Assembly (NCBI RefSeq): GCF_947489755.1
Contig: NZ_CANLFB010000021.1
Location: 1 to 64,000, forward strand
Reading direction: 5' to 3'
Source of the DNA: an uncultured Psychromonas sp.
GTDB lineage: Bacteria > Pseudomonadota > Gammaproteobacteria > Enterobacterales > Psychromonadaceae
Length of the DNA stretch: 64,000 nt
Positions 21,502-31,143 of this stretch are shown here, piece after piece. Position 1 is the first letter of the stretch. Every line of letters starts with the position of its first letter. The position numbers and the translations under genes were made by a program. The notes beneath the pieces were generated by a model. That model saw only the letters and a list, made by a program, of their open reading frames with translations. It was not told the DNA's origin and ran no database searches.

Positions 21502-21770
21502 GCTATGGGTGAAGGTCTCCATTTCGCAATCCGTGAAAGTAGCGCTATACCAAGTGCATGTAGGTACTGGTGTTGTTTCTACTATCATCGCGACCTTGTC
21601 GAAACATAGAATGACACGTTTTTAGTTAAACAATATTCAAAAAAGAGAGCCTTGGTTCTCTTTTTTATGTCTGCAGAAAAGTAATGTAAAGCTATGGATG
21701 AAGGGCACCATTTTGTAATCCGTGAAGGTGGCGCTATACCAAGAGCATGTAGGTACTGGTGTTGTTTTTT
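21502..21770 (+). pseudogene. Two decayed tandem copies of the tuf 3' end plus terminator
   Basis: The segment of tuf beginning GCTATGGATGAAGGTC at 21331 recurs at 21502 and 21691 (steps of 171 and 189 bp), including TTTCGCAATCCG-like, GGTGTTGTTTCTACTATC and CACGTTTTTAGTTAAAC sequences and the terminator. Both copies carry substitutions and small indels, for example a changed GGCCGTACTGTTGG, so they do not encode protein. They are remnants of a duplication of the last ~85 bp of tuf with its trailer. Confidence 0.85.
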
Positions 21771-21783
21771 TGTTTTTGACTTT

Positions 21784-22640
21784 GGGGCGCATGCTTTAGC
21801 CTGCAGGGGGTATGTGTTGCTTTTGACTTAGAAATTACGAAAGGTAATATCAAAATACTTAGAGCCCAACACAAAAAAGCTCTGCAAGCTGAAAACTGGG
21901 CTCGCAGAGCTACTCCGCTCATAAAACTAGGCTGACGTCTAATCCGCCATGCGCCCGAAAGTCAACACGATTTAGCTTCTTAGCTTCTATTATCAGCTTT
22001 TGACTTGAAAGCACCAAAATAACCACGAAGCGCTACGCTACAGGAAGGACACGAAAGAAAAGCTATAATCCTTACTTGTTTTAATTGCTTTTACTCTTAC
22101 CTTCTTCACCCTTCGTACCTTCGTGGTAAACCCCTTGTGACCTTGGACGCTGGCTTTAGCCTGCAGGGATTCTGGTGTTAAGGTTTATTTTTTGCTCTTT
22201 GTAACACGAATGATTAATTGAATAATCCATCCAACAATCAACACAAAAAAGATCTGCAAGCTGAAGCATGCGCCCCGAAAGTTAAAATGCTGCAAGCTGA
22301 AAACATGACTCGCAGAGCTACTCCGCTCATAAAACTAGGCTGACGCCTAATTCGCCATGCACCCTAAAATCAACACGATTTAGCTTCCTAGCTTCTATTA
22401 TCAGCTTTTGACTTTGGGGCGCATGCTTTAGCCTGCAGGGATTCTGGTGTTAGGGTTTATTGTTTGATCCTTGTAACACGAATGATTAATTGAATAATCC
22501 ATTCAACAATCAACACAAAAAAGATCTGCAAGCTGAAGCATGCGCCCCGAAAGTTAAAATACTGCAAGCTGAAAACATGACTCGCAGAGCTACTCAGCTC
22601 ATAAAACTAGGCTGACGCCTAATTCGCTATGCGCCCCAAT
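21784..22640. repeat. Third cluster of palindromic repeats (families A, B and C)
   Basis: Family A elements lie at 21784 (left arm plus a rearranged right half), 22145-22276 and 22416-22548. Family B is at about 22020-22135. Family C segments (CTCGCAGAGCTACTC, then CTAGGCTGACG) lie at about 21899-21955, 22309-22365 and 22579-22637. The 22416-22548 element has near-matching ends GGGGCGCATGCTTTAGCC and GCTGAAGCATGCGCCCC. The remaining 22641-22992 holds no recognisable gene. Confidence 0.85.
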
Positions 22641-22992
22641 AAAAAAAGCGACAACCAATACATAAAATGCAGGCTACAAGCATCAGTCCAGGGGAGGGGA
22701 TTCGTTAGTGGCGTTATAAATGATAGAGTTTTAATGTTAAAAATAATAGAGAAAGCTACTCTTGTAGGTTTTGTGTGTGAAGATGGTTAAGTTATTGGGT
22801 AGTGTCTTGCTTTTGTATTAGAGAGGCTTTTAGGGGCTCTAGATTTGACATTAAAACATTAAAACATTAAATGAATGAAAATGATGATAACGAGTTAAAG
22901 ATATTGATTATTTACAGGGGCATTTTGTTTATTTATGTTGCTATCTTTTTAACTTCTTCTGGTAATAAGATACGATTTTATAAAGTAATAAG

Positions 22993-23616
22993 CTAATCAT
23001 TATAATTTTTCCGTGCGTTAGTAATCGCATACTCTGGCATTTTTTTTGCTAATCTGGCTAATAGTCTTTCTGCTTCTCTTTTTGTTTTTGGATCGACAAT
23101 AACACTGCTATTTAACGCTCGGTATGCATCTTCATAATCAAGTGGGCTACCATAGCCTTGATCTAGTAATTTGATGTAGCTGATTTTAGCGGGTAAGAAC
23201 CCTTGTAGTGCAGCTTCCCTAAAATATTTTGTCGCTTTCTCTTTGTCTTTAATGACCAAAGTACCATTATTGTAATAACGCCCTAGCTGTTCTATTGCTG
23301 CCAATAAGCCTTGTTTAGCGGCTTGATCAATATAATACATGCCTAATGTTGCATTGCGCTCTACACAAACACCCCAAGCCAGCATATCTCCCCATAAGAA
23401 CACATAAGAGGGCTCTTGTATTTTGAGTGCATGTGCTTCAATATCTTGTACTAATTGGCAATCGTCTGCTTTTACCCTTTGTAAATGCTTATTCTTTTTA
23501 ATCAGCGAGTTGAGTTCATCCTGGGTATATACCTGTATTACTGGATAATCTTCAGCAATCGTCGCCATACTGCTTAATAAACTGAATATCAGTAATGATT
23601 GTATTATTATTTTCAT
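22993..23616 (-). CDS. motX: Sodium-type flagellar motor protein MotX
   Basis: MotX, with MotY, forms the periplasmic T ring that holds the PomAB stator of sodium-driven polar flagella. The 207-residue protein has a signal peptide (cleavage near residue 21), the conserved QVYTQDELNSLI and KADDCQLVQDIEA segments, and Sel1-like repeats (about residues 80-165, with AAKQGLLAAIEQLGRYY and AALQGFLPAKISYIKLL). Length and motif order follow Vibrio MotX. An AAGGG precedes the ATG. No other flagellar gene is in the window; motX is often found alone. Confidence 0.82.
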   Translation of the reverse strand: MKIIIQSLLIFSLLSSMATIAEDYPVIQVYTQDELNSLIKKNKHLQRVKADDCQLVQDIEAHALKIQEPSYVFLWGDMLAWGVCVERNATLGMYYIDQAAKQGLLAAIEQLGRYYNNGTLVIKDKEKATKYFREAALQGFLPAKISYIKLLDQGYGSPLDYEDAYRALNSSVIVDPKTKREAERLLARLAKKMPEYAITNARKNYND

Positions 23617-23716
23617 ATAAACCCTTGGCTTTGATACCTTATCAAAATATTCATTATAGTCATTGATAGTAACTTATCGGCACGCGGTCTTTTTTCTTAA
23701 GTAAAAAACAAGCAAA

Positions 23717-23746
23717 AAAAAGCCTCTAATTTTATTAGAGGCTTTC
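23717..23746 (-). terminator. Intrinsic terminator of cysJIH
   Basis: Stem AAAGCCTCTAAT (23719-23730) with ATTAGAGGCTTT (23734-23745). On the minus strand it is followed by a run of seven T residues, downstream of the cysH stop. Confidence 0.85.
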
Positions 23747-23779
23747 TATAGCGGTATTATTTAATTAGATTAAAAGTGA

Positions 23780-24544
23780 TTAAATACCACTGCCTTGTTC
23801 TTCAATAGGGTCTTCGTGTAATCCACACTCACGTTTTAAGCCAAAGAAGCGTGTTTCTTCTTCACTCATGCCTAATTCAAGTGGGCGTGATGTTTGAACA
23901 TCGCCTACTGAAACATAACCTTGCTCCCATAATGGGTGATAACTTAAACCGTTCTCTTCTAGGTAATAATGTACTTCTTTATTACTCCAATCGATAATCG
24001 GTAAAAATTTAAAGCAGTTATTTTGAATACTTAAAACTGGTAAGTCTTCACGACTTGATGATTGTGAACGACGTAAACCAGAGAACCATGTTTTAGCATT
24101 TAATTCTTTCAATGCGCGTTTCATTGGCTCAACTTTATTGATTAAATTGTACTTAGTTAAACCATCTACGCCTTGATCCCATAATTTACCATAGCGTGCT
24201 TCTTGCCATGCTGGGCCGTGCTCTGCACTGTAAATTTTTAGGTTTAAGTTAAGTTGTTTTGTTAAATCATCAATAAATTGATAGGTCTCAGGGAATAAAT
24301 ATCCTGTATCCGTCAAAATAATCGGAGTATCTGCTTTGACCGCTGTGATCATGTGCAAACATACCGCTGCTTGTATTCCAAAGCTTGATGATAAAACAAA
24401 TTCACTTTCTAGATTGTCGACGGCCCATTGGACACGTTGTGACGCTGTCATCTTTTCTAATAACGTATTTACTTCAGCAAGCGCAGTAGTCTGCTCTGCT
24501 TTAGAAAGTGTTAATAGATGGTCTAGAACTAAGGTGTTAGGCAT
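23780..24544 (-). CDS. cysH: Phosphoadenosine phosphosulfate reductase CysH
   Basis: CysH reduces PAPS to sulfite with thioredoxin electrons. The ATG at 24544 has AGGGA about 6 bp upstream and gives 254 residues (E. coli 244); a TTG at 24562 is a weaker alternative. The PAPS-binding region shows [14 protein letters not shown] and [11 protein letters not shown], and the catalytic ECGLH is near the C-terminus. There are no extra Cys pairs, as expected for the PAPS-specific, iron-sulfur-free class. Its start overlaps the cysI stop by 8 bp. Confidence 0.95.
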   Translation of the reverse strand: MPNTLVLDHLLTLSKAEQTTALAEVNTLLEKMTASQRVQWAVDNLESEFVLSSSFGIQAAVCLHMITAVKADTPIILTDTGYLFPETYQFIDDLTKQLNLNLKIYSAEHGPAWQEARYGKLWDQGVDGLTKYNLINKVEPMKRALKELNAKTWFSGLRRSQSSSREDLPVLSIQNNCFKFLPIIDWSNKEVHYYLEENGLSYHPLWEQGYVSVGDVQTSRPLELGMSEEETRFFGLKRECGLHEDPIEEQGSGI

Positions 24545-26228
24545 AGAAGTCCCTAGCCGCAATAACTACTTCAGAAATAATACCGGCGCGGATAACAAAG
24601 TCTCCAAAATCTTCATCTTGATTACATTCTGTTGCCCAACGACCAATTAATTCGTCTAAAGTATCTACTATTGCTTGCTCATCAATATTTTCAGCATACA
24701 TCTTAGGAATACGCGTACCGATACGATTCCCCCCTAAATGTAGATTATAGCGACCAGGTGCTTTACCCACTAAACCAACTTCCGCTAACATCGCACGACC
24801 ACAGCCATTTGGACAGCCTGTAATACGCAGGATGATATGCTCTTTTGCAATACCGTGTTTCGCTAGTAAGCCTTCAACATCATCGGTTAAGCCTGGTAAA
24901 TAACGTTCGGCTTCTGCCATTGCTAGGGGACAAGTTGGTAAAGATACACATGCCATTGAATCAAGGCGTTGGCCACTCGTACCGTCATCAATTAATCCAC
25001 ACTCACGTGCTAATTTTTCAATGTTGTCTTTTTCAGACTCTGGCACACTTGCTATTACTAGATTTTGGTTCGCTGTCATGCGGAAAGTACCTTGGTGTAC
25101 TTTTGCAATTTTTACTAAGCCTGATTTTAATGGTTTACCATCAAAGTCCAGAATACGACCATTCTCAATGAATACCGTTAGGTGCCATTTGTTATCAATA
25201 CCTTTAACCCAACCGATACGGTCGCCACGTTCTGTGAACTCGTAAGCACCGGGCGCAGCAAAAGTAATACCAGCACGTTTCTCAACTTCTTTCTTGAACG
25301 TCTCAATACCGTGTGTTTCAAGCGTGTATTTAGTACGAGCATGAGAACGACTAACACGACCACCAAGGTCACGTTGTGTTGTTACTACTGCTTCAGCTAC
25401 TTCCATTACTTTATCGACAGTAATAAAACCAAAGTCATCACCTAAACGCGGGAAGGTTGTTTTATCACCGTGTGTCATGCCTAAACCGGCACCAACAACG
25501 ACGTTATAACCGGTGATGTTGTTATCTTCGATAATCGCAATGAAGTTAAGGTCATTAGCATGAATATCAACATCATTGTATGGTGGTAATGCCACAGCAA
25601 TTTTAAATTTACGTGGTAAGAAAATATTATTGTAGATAGGCTCTTCTTCTACCGTATCTAATACTTTTTCGCCATCTAACCAAATCTCTGCATAAGCATT
25701 TGATTTTGGTAAGAAGTGTTCGCTTAACTTTTTAGAAAGCTCATACACTTCTGTGTGCAACTCAGACTGCTCTGGGTTAGAAGTACAGATAGTATTACGG
25801 TTAACATCACCCGCAGTAAAAATAGAATCGATATTCGCTTTGAATTTCAATTCTTGGAATACTGATTTTAAGTTACGTTTAAAGATACCGTGGTATTGGA
25901 ACGTTTGACGTGTAGTAATACGGATACTACCGGCATCAGTTAGTTCTTCAGCGATACGATCGATCTCTAACCATTGCTCAGGTGTTACAACACCGCCCGG
26001 TAAACGAGCACGTAACAAGAACGAATATAACGGTTCTAGTTTTTGTTGCTTACGTTCAGCACGTAGATCACGGTGATCTTGTTGGTATAAACCGTGGAAT
26101 TTAACAAGTTGCACTTCATCAGGGTGGAATGAACCTGTTGTTGTATCGTTAATTCCTTCTACTAAGTTACCGCGAAGATAATTACTTTCAATTTTAATGC
26201 GTTCGTTGTCGTGTAATTTCTGGCTCAT
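24537..26228 (-). CDS. cysI: NADPH-dependent sulfite reductase hemoprotein CysI
   Basis: CysI carries siroheme and a [4Fe-4S] cluster and reduces sulfite to sulfide by six electrons. The protein is 563 residues (E. coli 570). The cluster/siroheme Cys ligands appear in [18 protein letters not shown] and [18 protein letters not shown], where the C-x5-C spacing includes the Cys of MACVSLPTC. The [19 protein letters not shown] region lines the siroheme pocket. It begins within TAATG shared with the cysJ stop and overlaps cysH, giving a tight operon. Confidence 0.97.
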   Translation of the reverse strand: MSQKLHDNERIKIESNYLRGNLVEGINDTTTGSFHPDEVQLVKFHGLYQQDHRDLRAERKQQKLEPLYSFLLRARLPGGVVTPEQWLEIDRIAEELTDAGSIRITTRQTFQYHGIFKRNLKSVFQELKFKANIDSIFTAGDVNRNTICTSNPEQSELHTEVYELSKKLSEHFLPKSNAYAEIWLDGEKVLDTVEEEPIYNNIFLPRKFKIAVALPPYNDVDIHANDLNFIAIIEDNNITGYNVVVGAGLGMTHGDKTTFPRLGDDFGFITVDKVMEVAEAVVTTQRDLGGRVSRSHARTKYTLETHGIETFKKEVEKRAGITFAAPGAYEFTERGDRIGWVKGIDNKWHLTVFIENGRILDFDGKPLKSGLVKIAKVHQGTFRMTANQNLVIASVPESEKDNIEKLARECGLIDDGTSGQRLDSMACVSLPTCPLAMAEAERYLPGLTDDVEGLLAKHGIAKEHIILRITGCPNGCGRAMLAEVGLVGKAPGRYNLHLGGNRIGTRIPKMYAENIDEQAIVDTLDELIGRWATECNQDEDFGDFVIRAGIISEVVIAARDFYA

Positions 26229-28024
26229 TAGTAAACATCCCTTTGGTAGCGTTTTGCTTGGCGTAATTCTGTTAAGTATTCTTCTGCATCTTCAAGGCTT
26301 AATTTACCTTGCTTGCTGATTATTTCGATAAGTGTTGTTTGTACGTCTTTAGCCATACGGTTTGCATCACCACATACGTAGAAATGAGCACCATCTTGTA
26401 ACCACTTAAATACTTCAGCAGCGTTTTCTTTTAGACGGTCTTGTACATATATTTTTTCAGCTTGGTCACGAGAGAATGCAAGGTCTAGTCTAGTTAATAG
26501 ACCTGATTTCAAATGTGTTTGCCATTCAACTTGATATAGGAAATCTTCGTTAAATGTTTGGTCACCAAATAATAACCAGTTTTTACCTGTTGCTTCAGTT
26601 GCTTCACGTTCTTGCATGAAGGCACGGAAAGGCGCGATGCCAGTACCTGGACCAACCATTATCACTGGTGTTTCCGGGTTAGCTGGAAGACGGAAGTTGT
26701 GGTTATCTTCAATAAAGACTTTAACTTCTTGACCTTCTTCTAAACGGTGAGATAAGAAAGTTGAAGCACTGCCGCCACGTTGTTGGCCAGATTCATTCTC
26801 AAAGACAACTGCGCCGACTGTTAAGTGAACTTCTTCTTCCACTTCTGTTTGGCTTGATGCAATTGAATATAGGCGAGGGCTACTACGGCGCAACAACGCA
26901 ACGAAGTTTTCTTCTGTTACCTTGTCATTACCTGTTGCAGTCACAACATCCACTACTTGGTTATTATTAGCGAAATCACGACACGCGTTTTTATCTTCAG
27001 CTAGTTTTAGTAATGCTTCATTTTCTGTTAATGCGGCATAACCTTCAATAAACCCAGGGTGTGTGCCGGTTAATTCATATTCTTCAATCAATGCTTCTTT
27101 TAGTGCAATTTTGTTATCACCGACAGTGACTTCTTTCGTTGCATCTAAGCCTAATTTTTCAATTAGTTCATCAACCATGTTTTGGTCGTTCTTAAACCAA
27201 ATACCTAATGCATCACCGGCTGTGTAATGTAAGTCTGAACCTTCTAAGTCAATCTCAATGTGTCGAACGTCTTTTGCAGAACGATCGCCAGTGATTTTTT
27301 GACTTGTTAATAAACTTGCACTGAAAGGATTTTGTTTATTATATTTATTTTCCGTTACGATAGTGCCAGTTGCGACGGCTGCAGTTGTTGATGTCCCTGC
27401 TTTTTCTAGCGTTGCTTCAACTGCTGTTAATGCTTTATCGAACCAAGCTTGTGTTACTTCTTGGTAATCAACATCGGCATCTAAACGCTCGGTGATTATT
27501 TCGCCACCTAATGTTTGTAAACGTTGTTCAAAATCTTTACCTGTTTGGCAGAAGAATTCATAGCTCGAGTCACCTAACCCTAATACAGCAAATTTTAAAT
27601 CAGCTAGTTTAGGTGCTTTTTTAGAGGCTAAAAATGCATGCAAGTCGATAGCATCATCAGGTGCTTCACCTTCACCATTAGTACTGGCAACAACAATGAC
27701 ATGGCTCTCATCTTTAATCGCTTTAACTTTGTAATCAGCCATTGAAATTAATTGGTTAGGGATGCCTTTAGCTGTCGCTTGCTCAGCTAACTCTTGTGCA
27801 ACGCCTTTTGCGTTACCCGTTTGTGAACCAACTAAAATCGTTAGGCTTTGTCCTGCGCTTTGCGTAGGAGCCGCTGCTGTTACTGGGCCTTGGCTTACGC
27901 CTGCTAGGTAACCGCTAACCCATGCAGTTTGTACTGCATCTAGGCCAGCTGTTGCTTGTTGCAACTGAGCCAATTGTGACTCTGATAAAGGCGATGTTAA
28001 AGCCGATAAATTGTTAAGTGCCAT
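26228..28024 (-). CDS. cysJ: Sulfite reductase flavoprotein subunit CysJ
   Basis: CysJ passes electrons from NADPH through FAD and FMN to CysI. The 598 residues (E. coli 599) comprise an N-terminal flavodoxin domain ([20 protein letters not shown], about residues 63-82), an FAD domain (RLYSIASSQ near residue 385; [20 protein letters not shown] about 406-425), and the NADPH site ([18 protein letters not shown], about 457-474). It ends RYQRDVY, as in the family. It is the first gene of cysJIH, and its stop overlaps the cysI start by one base. Confidence 0.97.
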   Translation of the reverse strand: MALNNLSALTSPLSESQLAQLQQATAGLDAVQTAWVSGYLAGVSQGPVTAAAPTQSAGQSLTILVGSQTGNAKGVAQELAEQATAKGIPNQLISMADYKVKAIKDESHVIVVASTNGEGEAPDDAIDLHAFLASKKAPKLADLKFAVLGLGDSSYEFFCQTGKDFEQRLQTLGGEIITERLDADVDYQEVTQAWFDKALTAVEATLEKAGTSTTAAVATGTIVTENKYNKQNPFSASLLTSQKITGDRSAKDVRHIEIDLEGSDLHYTAGDALGIWFKNDQNMVDELIEKLGLDATKEVTVGDNKIALKEALIEEYELTGTHPGFIEGYAALTENEALLKLAEDKNACRDFANNNQVVDVVTATGNDKVTEENFVALLRRSSPRLYSIASSQTEVEEEVHLTVGAVVFENESGQQRGGSASTFLSHRLEEGQEVKVFIEDNHNFRLPANPETPVIMVGPGTGIAPFRAFMQEREATEATGKNWLLFGDQTFNEDFLYQVEWQTHLKSGLLTRLDLAFSRDQAEKIYVQDRLKENAAEVFKWLQDGAHFYVCGDANRMAKDVQTTLIEIISKQGKLSLEDAEEYLTELRQAKRYQRDVY

Positions 28025-28333
28025 GAAGTAATTTCCACTATTACATTAAGATGATTGGAGTTTACGCGAGCTTATAACGAACACAAAAGAATAAAAGTTA
28101 CTCTTTTATAACTAAATGCTATTTAAAAAGTGTGGTTAATAATCATTCGTATTTGGGTGGTTTTTTAGAGGAGGAAATTGAAGACTGGTTATGTTTAATG
28201 TTGGCCACATTATAAATCTATTTAAAATGTGGCCATGTCATTTTTTATTAGTATATAGGGGGTAAAAGAATATACAGGGGTAAAAGTTAAGACTACAAGC
28301 TTAGTGTTAGCAACCCATTAATATTTTCAAAAA
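28025..28333 (-). promoter_or_regulatory. Upstream region of cysJIH
   Basis: No gene is present. On the minus strand, AT-rich TTAGTTATAAAAGAGTAAC (about 28100-28118) resembles CysB-type upstream sequences only loosely. A separate hairpin GGCCACATT/AATGTGGCC (28203-28211 and 28226-28234) lies just downstream of the GST gene and could end it, although it lacks a T-tract on that strand. Confidence 0.35.
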
Positions 28334-28960
28334 CTATATCGTTGTTTCTGCATCTAATTCAATTTCATTTGATCGAGTAAAAGCGGGATGCGTTGATAGT
28401 TGCTCTAAGTAAGCTGCTATATTTTTGTATTTATCTAATTCGCCATTGTTTTGAACTAATTCTGCAATGAATGACATCATGATATCTGCACCCGTTAATT
28501 GGTCTGAGACTAAATAACGTTTACCTTGTAATGATTGATCGAAGAAGTTAATCACTTTTTTAGTTTCTATATCTGCATATTGAGCTAAAAAGTTAGTTTC
28601 ACAGCCATCTTTTGCAACAAACATTTTTAATAACAAAGGTAAAATAGCAGAGCTTTCCGCAAAGTGTAACCATTGGGAGTATTCTACATACTCTTTTGTA
28701 CCCCGTGTGGGTGCTAGTTTACCATCTGCGTATTTATCGATAAGGTATTCAGTAATAGCGCCTGACTCTGCGATAACTAAATCGCCATCTTCAATCACCG
28801 GTGATTTACCTAACGGGTGAACTGACTTAAGCTCTGGTGGAGCAAGAAAACTGACGCTATCACGTTGGTACGGAACAATCTCATAGCTAATATTAAGTTC
28901 TTCTAATAACCAAATAATGCGCTTAGAACGTGATTTATTTAAATGATGCAATTTAATCAT
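28334..28960 (-). CDS. Glutathione S-transferase family protein
   Basis: Predicted cytosolic GST. The 208-residue protein has an N-terminal thioredoxin-like domain (MIKLHHLNKSRSKRIIWLLE, with LNKSRS at the usual active-site position; HPLGKSPVIEDGDLVIAESG binding glutathione, about residues 48-67) and an all-helical C-terminal domain (LTGADIMMSFI, about 155-165). The motif order resembles the bacterial GST group near E. coli YliJ/YfcG, but the substrate cannot be told. It is a single gene with short spacers on both sides. Confidence 0.88.
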   Translation of the reverse strand: MIKLHHLNKSRSKRIIWLLEELNISYEIVPYQRDSVSFLAPPELKSVHPLGKSPVIEDGDLVIAESGAITEYLIDKYADGKLAPTRGTKEYVEYSQWLHFAESSAILPLLLKMFVAKDGCETNFLAQYADIETKKVINFFDQSLQGKRYLVSDQLTGADIMMSFIAELVQNNGELDKYKNIAAYLEQLSTHPAFTRSNEIELDAETTI

Positions 28961-29140
28961 GATATTCCTAATTTTTATAATGGTTGATAATGTACGAGCA
29001 AGTTTATCAAAGCTCTTTTACTTTACATTCCATTGCCATCTATCACTTTAACCTCATCATAAGGTTATGCAAGTTATTCAGGAGTCTACAAGAAGGTTTT
29101 GTTTACAGAAAATCAGCTTAATTTTAAATGCGTAACTTGT

Positions 29141-29200
29141 TGCCTTCACTTAAGTAAATTGTCTTCACCTAAGTAAAAATTTGTCTTCATTTAAGTAAAA
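29141..29200. repeat. Three short tandem repeats in the GST/OMP spacer
   Basis: Three imperfect copies of about 20 bp with the pattern CTTCACYTAAGTAAA. They sit next to the terminator of the OMP gene, in the 300-bp gap that otherwise holds nothing clear. Confidence 0.6.
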
Positions 29201-29232
29201 AGGCCACAAACAGATAACTATTTGTGGCCTTT
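29199..29232 (-). terminator. Intrinsic terminator of the beta-barrel protein gene
   Basis: AAAGGCCACAAA (29199-29210) and TTTGTGGCCTTT (29221-29232). On the minus strand the stem is followed by TTTTTACTT. Confidence 0.85.
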
Positions 29233-29260
29233 AAATTTAATGAACTATTGTTAGTGAGGT

Positions 29261-29872
29261 TTAGAAATGAACTTCTACACCAGCAAATAAGCCATCAATT
29301 TCTTGTTTGTTAGACGTATGGTTTAAATCTAATTCTTGTACACGGTAACCTGTACGAACAGCAATGTTTAATAAGCTTGAATCAGGATTAAACGTATAAG
29401 CTAAGCCAATTTCACCGCTTAATACATCATCACTTGTTACTGAACCGGCAATAACCTCTGCAAAAGCATGCATACTTACACCTGGTACGTGTACTTTAGC
29501 TGCACCATAAGCTTGTACAAGGTTAGCACTTTCATTATAACCTTCTGCCTCGGTATACACCGCGCCTAAATCAAGCTCAACTAGATCATTATCAAGAATT
29601 TCATAGTATAAAATACCATTCTTTGTTGAACTTTCATCTTCATCGAAATGATGATTGGTTAGATTGTTGTATTTAAGTTTTACGTTTGGAATGAGAGGAA
29701 TAAAATGTTCAAACGCAATATAGCCAGAAATGTTGTTTGATTTGTCTGATGAATTACCCAATGTTGTGTCATTAGTGCTGTAATCAAGCCCAGCATAAAC
29801 ACCTAAAAAATCAGCCATTGCTGGCATGCTCATTGTTGCTGCGATAGCAGCGGCTAAAACCTGTTTTTTCAT
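29261..29872 (-). CDS. Outer membrane beta-barrel protein (TIGR04219-like)
   Basis: Predicted outer membrane protein of unknown function. The 203 residues have a signal peptide (MKKQVLAAAIAATMSMPAMA, cleavage after residue 20), then DFLGVYAGLDYSTND, alternating amphipathic strands, and a terminal Phe (GLFAGVEVHF), as needed for BAM recognition. The pattern FLGxxAG and FEHFIPLIPNVKLKY resembles the TIGR04219 family of marine gammaproteobacteria. It is a single gene with its own terminator. Confidence 0.75.
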   Translation of the reverse strand: MKKQVLAAAIAATMSMPAMADFLGVYAGLDYSTNDTTLGNSSDKSNNISGYIAFEHFIPLIPNVKLKYNNLTNHHFDEDESSTKNGILYYEILDNDLVELDLGAVYTEAEGYNESANLVQAYGAAKVHVPGVSMHAFAEVIAGSVTSDDVLSGEIGLAYTFNPDSSLLNIAVRTGYRVQELDLNHTSNKQEIDGLFAGVEVHF

Positions 29873-29902
29873 AATACGATATCCCTTTATGAGCTTAATT
29901 AT

Positions 29903-30358
29903 TTAATGATGTTTTTTATCTGAAATTTTATGATTTGTAGTGATTTTTTGTACTGGTGTACTCACTTTCATTTGTTCGCCATTATCAAAATAAAGAGTGA
30001 GTTCGACGCTTTGTCCCTCGGTCAAATCATTTTTTAAACCTAAAAACATAACATGATAGCCACCCGGTTGTAATGATGTACTGCTATTAGCTTCAATCAT
30101 TATAGACTCTACTTGACGCATTTTCATCATGCCATCTTCATTAATATTAGTATGTATTTGAACTTTTTCTGCAATGTCACTACTCACAGCGATTAAATTG
30201 ATACTTTTATCTGCATTATTTGTCATAGTGAAAAAAGCTGCACTGTTTTTTGCATGCGGGGGTGTAGCACGTATAAGTTGTTTACTAATATCTATCTCAC
30301 TTGCAAAACTACTTATTGAAAAGAGTAGCGTAAAGGCTAATAGTGTTATTTTTTTCAT
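29903..30358 (-). CDS. PCuAC-type periplasmic copper chaperone
   Basis: Proteins of this family (formerly DUF461) carry Cu(I) in the periplasm, often for cytochrome oxidase assembly. The 151-residue protein has a signal peptide (cleavage near residue 19) and a cupredoxin-like fold. The copper motif is H-x(n)-M...H-x-M: VQIHTNINEDGMMKM (about residues 67-81) and PGGYHVMFLG (about 98-107). It ends in a His/Lys tail. Its ATG overlaps the stop of the upstream small membrane protein (ATGA), so the two are translated together. Confidence 0.85.
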   Translation of the reverse strand: MKKITLLAFTLLFSISSFASEIDISKQLIRATPPHAKNSAAFFTMTNNADKSINLIAVSSDIAEKVQIHTNINEDGMMKMRQVESIMIEANSSTSLQPGGYHVMFLGLKNDLTEGQSVELTLYFDNGEQMKVSTPVQKITTNHKISDKKHH

Positions 30359-30564
30359 GACTTGTCCTTGTTATATTGAAAGAAATAATAATAAATTAAA
30401 TAGGCCGCTAAGATCCAAATGCCAAATTTTAAAATAAAGGAGAGGGCACCAATAAAAATAAAGCAAGCGATCATTATGAAGGCAATAACACCAAGACTAA
30501 GTATTGATATACCAAACATAAAAAGTACAAATGCGGACATCAATAGTGCAAGCAATTCGAACAT
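30355..30564 (-). CDS. pspG: PspG-like small membrane protein
   Basis: A 69-residue, almost wholly hydrophobic protein with two to three membrane segments. The order MFELLALLM, then FGISILSLGVIAFIM, then FIGALSFILKFGIW parallels E. coli PspG (MLELLFVIG, TGVSLLGIIAALV, FLGGMLALMIKLLPW), a phage-shock effector. No clear sigma54 -24/-12 element is visible upstream, so Psp control is unproven. It precedes the PCuAC gene with a 4-bp ATGA overlap and follows the ilvH terminator. Confidence 0.65.
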   Translation of the reverse strand: MFELLALLMSAFVLFMFGISILSLGVIAFIMIACFIFIGALSFILKFGIWILAAYLIYYYFFQYNKDKS

Positions 30565-30580
30565 TTTATTCTCCTATAAG

Positions 30581-30615
30581 CAAAAAATGCAAAGTACAGG
30601 AACTGCACTTTGCAT
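30581..30615 (-). terminator. Intrinsic terminator of ilvIH
   Basis: ATGCAAAGTACAG (30587-30599), loop GAA, CTGCACTTTGCAT (30603-30615), one mismatch. On the minus strand TTTTTTGC follows. It lies between ilvH and pspG. Confidence 0.85.
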
Positions 30616-30642
30616 ATCAAAGGTTAACAATTACATTGCAGT

Positions 30643-31143
30643 TTACGCTCGCAATGCTTTATCACCACGAGCAATACCACAAACGCCGGATCTTACGACT
30701 TCAACAATTTCACTTGCATCATCCATCGTTGCAATAAAGGCATCTAGTTTCGCACCCGCACCAGTTAATTGAATGGTATACAAGTTCTGAGTGATATCGA
30801 CAATTTGACCACGATAGATATCACAAGTGCGTTTGACTTCTTCACGCGCTTCACTACCGACAGTACGTACTTTAACCAATAATAATTCACGTTCTACATG
30901 TGCACTTTGCGTTAATTCAGTAACACGTAACACATCAACTAATTTGTGTAGTTGTTTCATCATTTGCTCAAGCTCAGCATGATTAACAACATCTGTTGTG
31001 ATGGTCATACGAGATAACGTTTTATCGTTAGTCGGTGATACGGTCAAAGATTCAATGTTATAAGCGCGTTGTGAAAAAAGACCAACAACACGAGACAATG
31101 CACCTGATTCGTTTTCTAGTAAAACAGCTATAATTCTACGCAT
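30643..31143 (-). CDS. ilvH: Acetolactate synthase III small (regulatory) subunit
   Basis: Regulatory subunit that binds valine and confers feedback inhibition. The 166-residue protein (E. coli IlvH 163) starts [23 protein letters not shown], the N-terminal ACT domain with the valine-site [11 protein letters not shown] second ACT-like region with [12 protein letters not shown] closes the protein. It overlaps ilvI by 8 bp, ensuring stoichiometric synthesis. Confidence 0.95.
   Translation of the reverse strand: MRRIIAVLLENESGALSRVVGLFSQRAYNIESLTVSPTNDKTLSRMTITTDVVNHAELEQMMKQLHKLVDVLRVTELTQSAHVERELLLVKVRTVGSEAREEVKRTCDIYRGQIVDITQNLYTIQLTGAGAKLDAFIATMDDASEIVEVVRSGVCGIARGDKALRA

Noticed and set aside
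30565-30660. Sigma54 promoter for pspG
   Set aside because: No GG-N10-GC element with the expected context was found on the minus strand; the region is dominated by the ilvIH terminator.
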